Positions 1 to 9,860 are shown, numbered from the stretch's first letter. The stretch: DNA of 49,056 bases from Vibrio variabilis (GCF_003263785.1 NZ_JYJK01000134.1:1-49056), one strand, 5' to 3'. Numbers and translations: made by a program. The notes: generated from the sequence alone by a model not told the origin.

Positions 1-51
1 CAACCACTTATTTTTAAAAATTACTTGTGAAGACATAAACAATACCGACAT

Positions 52-76
52 GCCGCCACTTAAATGCAGTGGCGGC
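52..76. other. Perfect inverted repeat downstream of ugpB
   Basis: A 9-bp perfect stem (GCCGCCACT and its complement) with a 7-nt loop lies 18 bases past the ugpB stop codon. There is no T tract on the ugpB-sense side, so it is not a classical intrinsic terminator. In binding-protein-dependent ABC operons a hairpin after the binding-protein gene often protects its mRNA from 3' decay and lowers expression of the downstream membrane genes. That role is inferred; the next gene, presumably ugpA, would lie outside the window. Confidence 0.6.
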
Positions 77-93
77 GTAAAAAAGACAACGGG

Positions 94-1401
94 TTATTTC
101 TGTGTGCGCTCAAAGCGACGAAGTTGTTCGTCACCACGGCGAACCGCGTTGTTAAGTGCCGATTTTGCAGTGGCTTTGCCTGCCCAAACCGCTTCTAACT
201 CTTCGTTGATGATGTCACGGGTTTGTAGGAAGTTACCAAAGCGAATACCTTTCGAGTTGGCGGTTGGTTCCGTTGAGGTCATTTGCACGACAGCCGTGTC
301 CGTGCCTGGGTTCGCCGTGTAGAAACCTTGCTGTTTCGTCAGTTCATAAGCTTGTTGGGTGATAGGTAGGTAGCCGGTAAACTGGTGCCAGTCAGCCTGA
401 ACTTCTGCGCTTGAAAGGTAACTAAAGAACTTCGCTACGCCTTTGTACTCTTCAGACGAGTGACCACGAAGCACCCACAGTGACGCACCCCCAATGATGG
501 TGTTTTGTGGTTTCGCAATCAGCTCATCATCGTATGGAAGCTCGGCAACACCCACCTCGATGCCTTTCATGTTTTCTTGAATACCCGCTAGACCTGCAGA
601 TGAGCCCATGGTCATCGCACACTCTTGGGTGTAGAAAAGTGGCATGCCATCAGATTGGCGACCGCCGTATTTGTAGATGCCTTCTTTTGACCACTCACCA
701 AGTTTTTCAATGTGTTTTACATAAGGCGCGGCATTGAACTTAAATTCTGTATCAAAACCGCCAAAACCGTTGTTTTGCGTCGCGACAGGAATGTTGTTTC
801 GAGCGCCAAAGTTTTCGATTTGAGTCCAAGATTGCCATGTAGTCGTGAAACCACATTGCGCGCCGGATTCAAGCAGTTTACGTGACACTTGCTCCATCTC
901 TTTCCAAGTTTTAGGCGCTGAGGTGATCCCCGCTTTTGCGAACATGTCTTTGTTGTAGTACATCACAGGGGTTGAGCTATTGAATGGCATCGACAACATC
1001 TTGCCATCGTTGGTGGTGTAGTAGCCGGTCACAGCGGAGAGATAGTTGTCTGGGTTAAACGGTTCTTTGGTATCTTCCATCAGTTCGTAAACTGGGTAGA
1101 TAGCTTGTTTCGCGCCCATCATGGTCGCTGTGCCCACTTCAAACACCTGAACAATGGCAGGCTGCTCTTTCGCTCGAAAAGCAGCGATAGCGCTTGTCAT
1201 GGTTTCCGCGTAGCTACCTTTGTAAACCGGTTTGATCTCGTATTCTTCTTGGCTTGCATTAAAATCTGCAGCGATATCATTCACTTTTTGACCCAGAGCG
1301 CCGCCCATGGCGTGCCACCACTCAACCTCAGTTTTTGCTTGAGCACCTGTGCTCATTAGCGCCACTGCCACCGCCATTCCTGTGAGGTGTTTAATAGACA
1401 T
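94..1401 (-). CDS. ugpB: sn-glycerol-3-phosphate ABC transporter periplasmic substrate-binding protein UgpB
   Basis: The 435-residue precursor is the usual UgpB length (E. coli about 438). It begins with a typical Sec signal peptide (positive MSIKH, hydrophobic core, cleavage likely after AQA at about residue 22). The mature N-terminus, containing EVEWWHAMGGALG, is typical of UgpB in the family of extracellular solute-binding proteins (SBP_bac). It would capture glycerol-3-phosphate or glycerophosphodiesters in the periplasm and deliver them to the UgpAE permease and UgpC ATPase, which would lie beyond the left edge. The ATG at 1401 is preceded by an AGGGAA Shine-Dalgarno. It is divergent from ugpQ; the shared upstream region holds a Pho-box-like element. 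The assignment is firm, although some homologues bind other sugars. Confidence 0.93.
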   Translation of the reverse strand: MSIKHLTGMAVAVALMSTGAQAKTEVEWWHAMGGALGQKVNDIAADFNASQEEYEIKPVYKGSYAETMTSAIAAFRAKEQPAIVQVFEVGTATMMGAKQAIYPVYELMEDTKEPFNPDNYLSAVTGYYTTNDGKMLSMPFNSSTPVMYYNKDMFAKAGITSAPKTWKEMEQVSRKLLESGAQCGFTTTWQSWTQIENFGARNNIPVATQNNGFGGFDTEFKFNAAPYVKHIEKLGEWSKEGIYKYGGRQSDGMPLFYTQECAMTMGSSAGLAGIQENMKGIEVGVAELPYDDELIAKPQNTIIGGASLWVLRGHSSEEYKGVAKFFSYLSSAEVQADWHQFTGYLPITQQAYELTKQQGFYTANPGTDTAVVQMTSTEPTANSKGIRFGNFLQTRDIINEELEAVWAGKATAKSALNNAVRRGDEQLRRFERTQK

Positions 1402-1519
1402 AGTGTTTCCCTTAAATGTGAAAATGTTGGTTTTCAGTTCAATAGCAGAAGTTCACTTGCTCTCGATCTACTGCTCTAAAATGTTCAAGTGAAAGTTAAA
1501 CTGAGCAAATGACGATTCG

Positions 1520-1537
1520 GTGACAGTTAAATGAACT
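1520..1537 (-). promoter_or_regulatory. Putative Pho box upstream of ugpB
   Basis: Read on the minus strand this is AGTTCAT-TTAA-CTGTCAC. The second half matches the PhoB half-site CTGTCA(T/C) perfectly and the first half matches in its last four bases, with the canonical 11-bp period. A third TGAC occurs 11 bp further on. PhoB control of ugp is established in E. coli; here it is inferred from sequence only. The site lies about 120 bp upstream of the ugpB start and about 110 bp upstream of ugpQ, so it could serve either gene. Confidence 0.45.
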
Positions 1538-1645
1538 TATTTGAAACATTTTATGGCCATGAAAGCGCAATAAAACGGCAATATTAGTGTCACAGAGAGT
1601 TGTAATCCTTTCATTTGAATGCAAACGAAAATGGTAAAGGAATCA

Positions 1646-2398
1646 ATGAAAATCACAGCGCATCGTGGCGTCTCTAGCCTCGCACCAGAAAACACGTTAG
1701 CCGCTTTTGAACAGGCGGTTTTGTTGGGACTAGAATGGATCGAGATTGATGTTCAGCTTAGTCAGGATAAGGTACCCGTCGTTATTCATGATCGCACCGT
1801 GAACCGCTGTACCAATGGCCGTGGACGCGTCGCCGATTTGAATGTTCAGGCACTGAAAGCCTTAGATGCGGGTTTATGGTTTGGTGACGCTTATGAAGGC
1901 GAGCGTATTCCAACATTGGCTGAGACTCTTTTGTTGGCGCAGCAAAGCGGACTCACAGTCAATGTTGAGCTAAAGCATTATGAAGGTGACGATATTGAGC
2001 TTTTGTGTCAGCAGGTTAAGTTGGTTATGAGCGAGTTAGGTGTTGCCACGGAGCAGGTGCTGTTCTCTAGTTTCAGTACGCAGGCGCTGACGGTGATGCA
2101 GCGCATTATGCCGTCCATACGTCGTGGGCAACTGTGGCAACAGATACCGGATGACGCGCTAACTATTCTCGATAAATTAGATGCTTACAGCGTACATTGC
2201 GACTTTCACTTTCTCGATGAGAAAACAGCGAGATGGATAAAATCGGCGGGCTACCAACTCTATTGTTACACACCTAATCATCCAGCTTTGGTTGAGTCAT
2301 TTTGGGAGTGGGGTGTGGATATGATGATAAGCGACGTGCCTCAGGATTATCAAAGACAGTCATCAGCATCAAAGCCGCAAGTTTTCGTTGATGCCTAA
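1646..2398 (+). CDS. ugpQ: Glycerophosphodiester phosphodiesterase (UgpQ-type GDPD)
   Basis: A 250-residue cytosolic GDPD-family enzyme that hydrolyses glycerophosphodiesters to G3P and an alcohol. The start MKITAHRGVSSLAPENT carries the family HRG motif. The metal-binding ExD follows in LEWIEIDVQLSQD, then VIHDRTVNRCTNG (catalytic HD), a VNVELKH strand and a C-terminal W-G-VDMMISD strand. Length matches E. coli UgpQ (247). I place the start at 1646, since AAGGA lies at the right distance; in-frame ATGs at 1619 and 1631 would add a non-conserved tail. It pairs with ugpB on the opposite strand, and a GlpR-like regulator follows 45 bp downstream. Confidence 0.9.
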   Translation: MKITAHRGVSSLAPENTLAAFEQAVLLGLEWIEIDVQLSQDKVPVVIHDRTVNRCTNGRGRVADLNVQALKALDAGLWFGDAYEGERIPTLAETLLLAQQSGLTVNVELKHYEGDDIELLCQQVKLVMSELGVATEQVLFSSFSTQALTVMQRIMPSIRRGQLWQQIPDDALTILDKLDAYSVHCDFHFLDEKTARWIKSAGYQLYCYTPNHPALVESFWEWGVDMMISDVPQDYQRQSSASKPQVFVDA

Positions 2399-2443
2399 TG
2401 TGAAGATACCTAATGTGACATAGTGAAGTAGGTAACGAACATC

Positions 2444-3192
2444 ATGCACAATCTCAGTTTGCGACAGAAAAGTATTATCGACCTGATACATACTCAAGAA
2501 TACTGCACCATAGAGCGCTTTCGAGCCACTTTGATGTTACGACTCAAACCATTCGTCGTGATATTAACGAGCTTTGCAGTCTCGGCCTTGCTCGCCGTCA
2601 TCATGGTGGAGTGGGTTTGCCAACAACGCTAAGCAATCGCAGTTTTACCTCGCGAAGTACCACCAACTTGACGGAAAAGCAGCAAATTGCCAAACAAGTG
2701 GTTGCCAATATCCCAGACGGTTGCACGCTGTTCTTAGGCATAGGTACAACGATAGCGGCGATTGCGGAGCATTTAAGTGGCCACAAGCATCTTCGCGTGG
2801 TCACCAATAACTACCAGGCTGCGCATATCTTAGCGCAGTTTGAACAGGTGGAAACTTGGATTGCTGGTGGGCGGATGCGTACTAATGATGGCGATGTGGT
2901 CGGCGATCATGTGGCCAGCTTTTTCGGACAGTTTTCTGCTGACATTGGGATTGTGTGTTGCGCGGCGGTGAATCTTGCATCAAGCGTTACCGAACAGCCC
3001 ACTTTGGAGCCTCAAAAAGAGGAGTTTGCTCTGGAGCATAAGCTTCGCGAGGCGGCGATCAGTCAAGCAATTTTGGCGGGTTCGCAGCAAAGGTGGCTGG
3101 TTGCGAATAGCACAAAGTGGCAAAGCAAAGCGAGTGCACGCGTTGCGCCTTTGAGCTATTTTGATCGAGTGTATGGTCGCCCTATTGAGTAG
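2444..3192 (+). CDS. DeoR/GlpR-family transcriptional repressor (frameshifted)
   Basis: Restoring one base near 2514 joins the two frames into about 249 residues. The N-terminal DeoR winged HTH contains HFDVTTQTIRRDINELCSLG, followed by RRHHGG, the hallmark of the family. The sugar-phosphate sensor domain begins at about residue 75 (NIPDGCTLFLGIGTT, then VVTNN, AGG and DGDVVG motifs). It is most like GlpR, which represses glycerol and G3P genes and is relieved by G3P; a role in controlling ugp/glp genes here is inferred from context. The region after DIGIVCCAAVNL diverges from E. coli GlpR. The likely deletion is in GAG(G)CG. Without the repair the HTH would be separated from the effector domain, giving no functional protein. 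Confidence 0.75.
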
Positions 3193-3213
3193 CGGCTTGC
3201 TTGTTAGCCTGAG

Positions 3214-4358
3214 TTACTTAGCCAGATGAGCTTCTGACTCTGGCTGTGGCGGAAACGTATGATAGATTGCTTTGAATCGCTCTAGGTTGTTAAGCAGTGT
3301 TTCTACCAACAATGGATCAAACGCGGCGCCCGCTTGTTCAGCAAGATAATGCTGGGTGTCTTCAAGCTCCATGCCTGTTTATAGCTGCGTTTGCTCAGCA
3401 GGGCATCAAACACATCGGCAATAGTGATGATCCTCGCCTCTAACGGAATATCTATCCCGCCAATCTTGGTGGGATAACCCACCCCATCAAAGCGCTCATG
3501 ATGAAAATAGATAATGTTTTTCAAGAAAGAGACTTCAGCACTGGACGCACTGACCACGTCGATGTTTTCGATGACCTCGTCGATAATGTCTACCCCGTAA
3601 TCAACATGTTTGTTCATTATGGCACGTTCTTCTGGCGTGTATCGGTGGGGGCTAAATAGAATATGGTCTGGGATACGGTATTTGCCGATATCGTGAAAAG
3701 GTGAGTAGAGCTCTATCCACTGAATAAATCGATGATCGACGGGCAGTTTGTGAGCAAGAAGTTCGGCGAGGAGCTTGCTGTATTGGCTCATCCGCTGCAG
3801 GTGATCGGCGGTTTCTGGGTCACGCTTATGGCTTATCTTGAGCGCGAGCTTCAAAGCTTGGACGAACATTTGGTGCTTGTAACGGTCATGGCAAAGCAAA
3901 CTTATGATGACTTCTCGAATAAACAAAAGATCTGAGTGCAAAGCGCCATTGTTGAAGTAATCCACTTTCGTTGAATTGAGAAACAGTACTGCGCCAAAAC
4001 CGTTTTCAATATTTAGACCCATGGTAAAGCTGCTTCGATGACCAAGCTCGATTAGGCGGCTATTTCGGCTGTTGGGTCTGAGCTCATAAAGATCGTCAAC
4101 GACCCTAATTTCCTGATGCTCGATTATTTTAATTAAGGGAGCACAGCGCTCTGAATGCATTGAGATAACGTCGAACTTGTCGGAGTCATCCTGAAAGTCA
4201 ATGACGTGAAAGTTTTCTAGGTGATCAGCAGACGTCACAGAGAGACACAATCTCGATAGATGCGGGTACTTGGTTCTTAGGGTGTGAAACAGTTCATCAA
4301 TACCGTTGCGGCAACTCAACGCTCTGTTCGTGCTGGCAATACAATCTATATAGTCCAT
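3214..4358 (-). CDS. HD-GYP domain cyclic-di-GMP phosphodiesterase with N-terminal GAF-like region (frameshifted)
   Basis: Repair of one missing base near 3375 gives about 381 residues. The first 165 residues resemble a GAF-type sensor fold. The HD-GYP domain follows from about residue 168, with the metal site in FHDIGKYRIPD and an intact HHERFDGVGYP motif, the part that distinguishes c-di-GMP phosphodiesterases from other HD proteins. After RSYKQ the frame breaks. In the next frame the tail GMELEDTQHYLAEQAG continues as the family expects, ending in HLAK at 3214. Cytosolic, with no membrane segment. It is convergent with the GlpR-like gene and shows no operon partners. The frame break would remove only about 55 residues. 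Confidence 0.82.
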
Positions 4359-4585
4359 ACATTATTATCATTAGTTTTAATATGGTTATTTTAATAGTAG
4401 CGAGTGTCAGTGGATTCCCACAAGTGATCGGTTTCACAGCTATGGATGCAATTTAGTGAATATCTGAGCGATTGGTACAAGGTACGATGTAAGAAGTTTT
4501 TGTAGCAGAACTAAGGCATTGATTCTATGTGGCTTCGGGAGTAATAATATGCAAACGTATGTTTATTTGAGCGGACACTTGGCCT

Positions 4586-5706
4586 ATGACTGAGCGCGAA
4601 CAACAAATACTAGAACTAATCAAGCTTGATCCTATGATCGCTCAGAGTACTTTGGCTGATATGCTCAACATCAGTCGAAGTGCGGTAGCAGGGCACATCA
4701 CAAACTTAACGAGAAAAGGGTTCATACAGGGCAAGGGCTATTTGATTGCCCCGGATCGTTTTGCCGTTGTGATTGGTGGCGCGAATATGGATTTATGTGG
4801 TCGTTCTACATCAGACTTGGTGATGGGCAGCTCAAATCCAGGGGCTCTTACTGCCAGTGCCGGGGGTATTGGTAGGAACATTGCCGAAAGCCTTGCGCAC
4901 CTCGGCAGCAAAGTCGAGTTTATCAGTGCCGTAGGTGAAGATTCATGGGGTGAGCAGCTACTGGATTCTTGCCGCGATGCGGGGGTAGGGATTGAGCACT
5001 GTTTGGTGACACCTAATCGAGCAACCAGTTCCTATCTTTCGATTCACGGGCCAGATGGTGCGCTGCAACTCGCTCTCAACGACATGTCGCTGTTTGACGA
5101 ACTCAATGCTCAGCAACTCGCAAAGCGAGCACCGTTGCTAAACCGGGCAACGGTTATTGCTATCGATGCAAATTTAAGTGATTCGCACTGGAGTATCTAT
5201 TTCAAACTCAAGCTTCGAAGCCTATATTTGTTGACCCTGTTTCGGTGTTGAAAGCGGAAAGAATTAAGCCTTACTTATCGTGTATCCATACGTTGAAGCT
5301 AGAGCTGGCTGAGGCGGAACTGCTCGCTGGAGTGGATTCCTCCAAGCGCACTCGAATGCCTCAAATTGCTCACCAGTTGCATGATATGGGTGTTAAGCAA
5401 CTGGTCATAAATCTTGGGTCGCAAGGTGTGTTCTCCAGTCAGGATAGAAAGGGACATTTTCATAATCGTAGAGACTCTAGTTTAAACCTTAAAACTGATG
5501 GTCAAGAAGGGTTGTTAGCGGGACTAGTGCATGGTCACTTACAAAGCGCCAATTGGCAAAGCAGTGTTGAATTTGGAATGGTTGCAGCCGGCATTTCATC
5601 GAACAACGAACATGCTTATTTGCAGCGACAAGGACGACAAGGTACCCAGCCTCGATCCACGCGAACGGCTGAGAAGGATGCGGACTTAGGTCTTTATTAC
5701 GACTAG
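4586..5706 (+). pseudogene. HTH-PfkB sugar/nucleoside kinase (PsuK/YeiC-like), frameshifted and lacking the catalytic GAGD motif
   Basis: The N-terminal 55 residues form an Lrp/MarR-like winged helix (LADMLNISRSAVAGHITNL). A ribokinase-type PfkB fold starts at FAVVIGGANMDL and has the conserved GGIGRNIAE motif, like pseudouridine kinase PsuK/YeiC. One base is missing near 5185; the other frame resumes with EYLFQTQASKPIFVDPVSV. Independently, the second PfkB signature (normally D-T-x-G-A-G-D, with the catalytic Asp and anion hole) reads TDGQEGLLAGL near the end, so the catalytic base appears lost. The terminal 30 residues are also atypical. No psuG glycosidase lies nearby. I read it as a decaying or non-catalytic kinase; the frameshift alone might be a sequencing error. 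Confidence 0.6.
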
Positions 5707-5733
5707 AGCATGTCATAATAGTCCCGCTGCTAC

Positions 5734-6756
5734 CTACATCCTACTTAGACGTTTCAGAGGGGATTTTAATGCAGCGGGCATCATGTATAACATCATGAGT
5801 CGCATTACATGGTTGATCGCGACAAAGGCAGGTTCAAGTCCTAATAGCAGCGCCACCGCCGTCATCGCTTCTACGCTTCCAGGAACCCAAGCAAGCAGCA
5901 ACACCTGCCAATCTACGCCCGTAAAGCTGTGGAAAGCTGCAGCAAAACATAGGGTGACACTCACACCCAACAAGGTCACGATAAGTCCTGCTTTAGAGTA
6001 GCTCAGCGCTTCTCGCCACGTGGTTGGCGCCAAACGAACCCCAATTAGTACCCCTAAAATAGCGGTAGCAAACATAATCAGAGATTCTGGTACGCTTAAT
6101 TCAAGTGTCGGCAGTGCACTATGATAGAGAGCCGCTGCGATGAGGCTGGTCAGCAAATAGGGCGCAGGTACACCCAATTTTCCCAATAGCTTACCCAGTA
6201 ACAAGCTGGTGACGGCGAGAAACCCTAAATGCCCGATAAGGGAGACGCTAAAAGATTGGCTAAGCTTGGAAGCACTGTCTTCGCCTGTTGAAGCGATGAC
6301 TCCCGCCAATACCACGAGCAGCAACAGGCGGATAGAATGCGAGAACACAATTTTAGGAGACGGCTTTTCCTGCTCTTCACTTATCACCAATATCGCTGCC
6401 ATGGCACCCGGGATTGCGCCGAGCAAGGACTCAAAAGGCGTCCATTTTTCTCGTTTGTAGAGCCAGAAAAAGTTTACCGTCGTTTGCGAAAGCATGCATA
6501 GCACCAAACCAAAAAACAGCGGCAGTGAGAATGAATCTGTTAGCTCAGCAATGGGAACCGTGATGCCAATACTCATGCCAAGGATCAATTGGATGAGAGT
6601 GAGAATGAAGTCGGGAAGCTTTATGTTTTGACGACTGCACCGCAGGTAAAGAATGGTTGCAAACGCGGCAGCGAACAGCTCGGACAGTGGCAGCGGGATA
6701 GGGCTTGCGAGCAAGGCTCCTGCCAAACCTACCAAGATGGTTTTCCATACCGCCAT
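5734..6756 (-). CDS. AbrB-family integral membrane protein
   Basis: A 340-residue, very hydrophobic protein with about ten predicted transmembrane segments arranged as two similar halves, matching the Gram-negative AbrB duplication family (also called AbrB/ammonia monooxygenase-like; unrelated to the DNA-binding AbrB). Features are the small-residue start GLAGALLASPIPLPLSELF, a mid-loop LLGAIPGAMAAILV, and its counterpart LLLAWVPGSVEAMTAVALL in the second half. These P-G-(A/S)-x-x-A repeats mark the internal duplication. Transport function is presumed from topology and the substrate is unknown. The end is convergent with the HTH-PfkB kinase, 27 bp apart. It is divergent from a HAD phosphatase. 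Confidence 0.78.
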   Translation of the reverse strand: MAVWKTILVGLAGALLASPIPLPLSELFAAAFATILYLRCSRQNIKLPDFILTLIQLILGMSIGITVPIAELTDSFSLPLFFGLVLCMLSQTTVNFFWLYKREKWTPFESLLGAIPGAMAAILVISEEQEKPSPKIVFSHSIRLLLLVVLAGVIASTGEDSASKLSQSFSVSLIGHLGFLAVTSLLLGKLLGKLGVPAPYLLTSLIAAALYHSALPTLELSVPESLIMFATAILGVLIGVRLAPTTWREALSYSKAGLIVTLLGVSVTLCFAAAFHSFTGVDWQVLLLAWVPGSVEAMTAVALLLGLEPAFVAINHVMRLMMLYMMPAALKSPLKRLSRM

Positions 6757-6950
6757 AACTAGTCCTTTGATTCAATGTGATTTTCCGCTGTCGATTATAC
6801 ACCCAGTCCATGTCCACAGCGAGGATACTTCGCAATACCTATACACGAAATTACTCGGCTATTTATTTGGTAATACCCATTAGGATGCGGCACAATGCGC
6901 ACAGAAAAGGCTGTTGAGCTGGTTTGGATGCATTGACTAAAGAGAGAGAA

Positions 6951-7616
6951 ATGAATTTTAAAGCTGCGATTTTCGATATGGACGGATTGCTGTTGGATAC
7001 AGAAAACGTCTGCAAAGGTATCTTCGAGAAAGCTTGCGAAGCGTTAGGGGTGCCATTTCTTGAAGAGAAGTACTTGTCGATTATCGGCTGTAATTCTAAA
7101 ACCATTCACGCCAAATTGGGCGAAGCATACGCAGGAATCATTGACTACAAAGTGATTAACGACGAGTGGCGCCAGCGCTACACGAGTGTCGTATTTCATC
7201 AAGCGATTCCCAAAAAGCACGGCGTTATTGAGCTGCTTGATTGGTTAACCTCCAAAAACATTCCAATTGCGGTTGCGACCTCTACTCATCGCGATGTCGC
7301 CGAAAAGAAACTTAAGCTTGCAGGCTTAGACAGCTATTTTCGCTGTTTAGCGACAGGGTGTGAGGTCACGCGTGGCAAACCAGATCCAGAGATCTACCAC
7401 TTAGCGGCTAAGCGACTTGGTGTTGCTTCAGAACACTGTTTGGCGTTTGAAGATTCCAATAACGGTGTTAAAGCCGCCGTGGCGGCAGCCATGCATACTT
7501 ACCAAGTGCCAGACTTGGTTGCACCATGTGAGGATGTGAAAGCACTGAATGTGCAGACTAGAACGTCACTATTTGAGGTATACCAAGAGCTGTCAGCAAG
7601 TTATCTAACCCGCTAA
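6951..7616 (+). CDS. HAD-superfamily hydrolase, beta-phosphoglucomutase/phosphatase type
   Basis: A 221-residue HAD subfamily IA protein. Motif I is FDMDGLLLDTEN at residue 8, followed by a helical cap, motif II in VATSTHRD, motif III Lys in RGKPDPEIY, and motif IV in FEDSNNGVKAA. This is the YniC/YcjU/GS1 group, which dephosphorylates sugar phosphates or isomerises them. The substrate cannot be told from sequence. The start at 6951 has a purine-rich AGAGAGAGAA ribosome site just upstream; an in-frame start at 6924 lacks one and would add nine residues ahead of the normal MNFKAAIFDMDG. The 3' end overlaps the convergent dadA by 4 bases. Confidence 0.87.
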   Translation: MNFKAAIFDMDGLLLDTENVCKGIFEKACEALGVPFLEEKYLSIIGCNSKTIHAKLGEAYAGIIDYKVINDEWRQRYTSVVFHQAIPKKHGVIELLDWLTSKNIPIAVATSTHRDVAEKKLKLAGLDSYFRCLATGCEVTRGKPDPEIYHLAAKRLGVASEHCLAFEDSNNGVKAAVAAAMHTYQVPDLVAPCEDVKALNVQTRTSLFEVYQELSASYLTR

Positions 7617-8859
7617 TATCGCTCAATGCTCAGTTCGGGCAATTCTTGTTTTCCGTTTGAAGCAATCAGTTCGGTGAGAATATCTGCGGAACCACAGGCC
7701 ATGGTCCAACCTAATGTGCCATGTCCGGTATTCGTATACAGGTTGTCCAATGGAGTTTTGCCGATGATTGGCGTTCCGTCTGGAGTCATGGGGCGGAAGC
7801 CTGTCCAGTAATCTGCGCTCGCCAAATTCACGCCTTGAGGAAACAAATCGCTGACTACGTGGTTTAGAGTCGCTAAACGCTTGTCGGGAAGAGCGGGATC
7901 AAATCCGGCTAATTCCGCAGTGCCCGCTACACGAATTCGGTCATCAAAACGGGTGACGGCCACTTTAAAGGTCTCATCCATGATAGTCGACGACGGCGCG
8001 TGGCCTGGGTCAATGATAGGTAAAGTAAGTGAATAGCCTTTGACCGGATAAATTGGCAGATCAATGCCATGTGGCTGCAGTAGAGCCTTTGAGTAACTAC
8101 CAAGTGCCACCACAAAGTGATCTCCAGTGAGGGTACCGTTCGAGGTGGTGACACCGACGACACGGCGCTTCTCAGTCATTAGGGCGTTGATTTGAGTATC
8201 GAACAGGAATTTTACGCCCGATTGCTCCGCCATTTTTTGCAGTTGCTGACAGAAAAGGTAGCAGTCTCCCGTTTCATCGTCGGGTAGGTAAAGTCCACCC
8301 ACCAGATCCCCTTTCATATTTGCGAGCCCCGGCTCTTGTTGTAAGCACTGCGGGGTATCAAATAGCTGGAATCGAGTTCCGCTTTCCGCTAATAACGCCA
8401 TGTCTTTTTCAATCGCATCAAGTTGCTGTTGAGAGCGGAAAATTTGCAATGTTCCTTGTGTTCGTCCTTGGTATTGGAGAGTGTGGTCTTGATTAAGTTT
8501 TGCCAGACATTGACGACTTCGATTGGCAATGGTCAGCATTCGGGATTTATTCAGTTTGTACCTGTCGAGCTGACAGTTGACCAGCATTTGGCTTGCCCAG
8601 CGAATCAGCTCTGGGCTCAAACTCGGTTTTATCTTAAGTGGTGCGTGTTGCTCAAATAGCCATTTAATGGCCTTGGTAGGAATACCCGGTGCAGCCAGGG
8701 AGAAGAGTAGCCATAGGAAATTTGTCCAGCATTGGCGAAGCTGGTCTCCTCGCCAGCTCTGGATTGTCTGTCAACAACCGTCACATCAAAGCCGGCCTGA
8801 GACAAATACCATGCACTTGTGAGTCCGATGACTCCGCTTCCTAATACAATGACTTTCAC
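7613..8859 (-). CDS. dadA: D-amino acid dehydrogenase small subunit DadA (frameshifted)
   Basis: Repairing one base near 8695 (TGGCTGC to TGGGCTGC on the coding strand) fuses the N-terminal fragment, ending SYGYSSPW, with AAPGIPTKAIKWLFEQHAPL, giving about 415 residues (E. coli DadA 432). The FAD Rossmann motif is VLGSGVIGLTSAWYLSQAG. The C-terminal FAD-contacting segment is DNLYTNTGHGTLGWTMACGSA. DadA oxidises D-amino acids, chiefly D-alanine, to keto acids at the inner membrane. I choose the GTG at 8859 (VKVIVLGSG), with GAGAAG upstream; the longer form from 8874 adds MREAI. The alanine racemase dadX that often follows is absent. A LysR regulator is divergent, 104 bp away. Confidence 0.87.
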
Positions 8860-8963
8860 TATCGCTTCTCGCACTTTTGAGTTTTACTCAGAATGAATAA
8901 TTTACATCTGATTAACAATCGATAAGAATTAATAGTAGGTTTTAGAAATACTAAAGGCTCGAA

Positions 8964-9860
8964 ATGAAGTCAGCATTGTTAAATGGGGTGAACTTGATTT
9001 GTGTTGTTGCTCGGCATACCAGTATTACCAGTGCAGCAAAGCAGCTTAATCTAACGGTCGGTGCAGTGAGTCAGCAATTACAACAAGTAGAGGATAAGTT
9101 AGGTTTTAGCGTTTTTGAACGCCATGCTCGTGGAATACGATTGACAGAACAGGGCAATCGGTTGGTGGAAGCCACAAGTCATCACTTAGCCGCTATTGAG
9201 GAAAATGTATTCCAACTAACTCGTGTTTCTGAACGTAAACAGATCAGGCTCAAATTAACCCCTTCGTTTGCTTTTAAGTGGTTAGTGCCCAGACTCGAGG
9301 ACTTTCATCGCCGGCATCCAGATGTCCAGATTCATACCTTGGCTGAAGGGGCGCTAGTGGACAGCGACAGTCGGGACTTTGATATTGCCATCGATTATGG
9401 ACCTATCCCTTATAAACGCTCAGAAGCCGAACTGCTGATGGAGGAGTGGTTAATCCCGGTGTTGAGTCGCGACTATCTAGCTAAACACCCTGGGTTACAG
9501 CAAGGGAGCGAGGCATGGCAGCAGGTGACGTTACTCCACGATATAATGCCATGGCTGGGAGTGCCAAAGGACTATGAATGGCAATACTGGGCTTCTGAGC
9601 AAAGACTGGACATCGAGACTACTAAAGGACACTTTTTCAATCGAACTGATATGGCCATGTCAGCGGCGGAGGCGGGTGTGGGCGTTGCGTTAGCCAGAAG
9701 GGCGTTACTAGGGAATGAGATTGAACAGGGACGACTGGTCGCCCCTTTTGCACCGATAGCGGCTCATGCAGGGTACTTTATCATTACCCAATTCGACGAC
9801 CCGTATACGAGATTGTTCAAAGACTGGCTTAAAGAGCAGAGCCAGTCGATGTTGAACTAG
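8964..9860 (+). CDS. LysR-family transcriptional regulator (GcvA-like)
   Basis: A 298-residue LTTR with an N-terminal HTH at residues 15-60 (TSAAKQLNLTVGAVSQQLQQVEDKLGFSVFERHARGIRLTEQG region). A type-2 periplasmic-binding-protein effector domain runs from about residue 92, beginning IRLKLTPSFAFKWLVPRLEDF, as in the GcvA/AmpR-like branch. The SAAEAGVGVALARRAL motif near residue 235 is typical of this group. The gene is divergent from dadA, which makes it the natural candidate regulator of D-amino acid catabolism; that pairing is inferred from layout. Its stop lies two bases from the convergent aminopeptidase gene. Confidence 0.85.
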   Translation: MKSALLNGVNLICVVARHTSITSAAKQLNLTVGAVSQQLQQVEDKLGFSVFERHARGIRLTEQGNRLVEATSHHLAAIEENVFQLTRVSERKQIRLKLTPSFAFKWLVPRLEDFHRRHPDVQIHTLAEGALVDSDSRDFDIAIDYGPIPYKRSEAELLMEEWLIPVLSRDYLAKHPGLQQGSEAWQQVTLLHDIMPWLGVPKDYEWQYWASEQRLDIETTKGHFFNRTDMAMSAAEAGVGVALARRALLGNEIEQGRLVAPFAPIAAHAGYFIITQFDDPYTRLFKDWLKEQSQSMLN

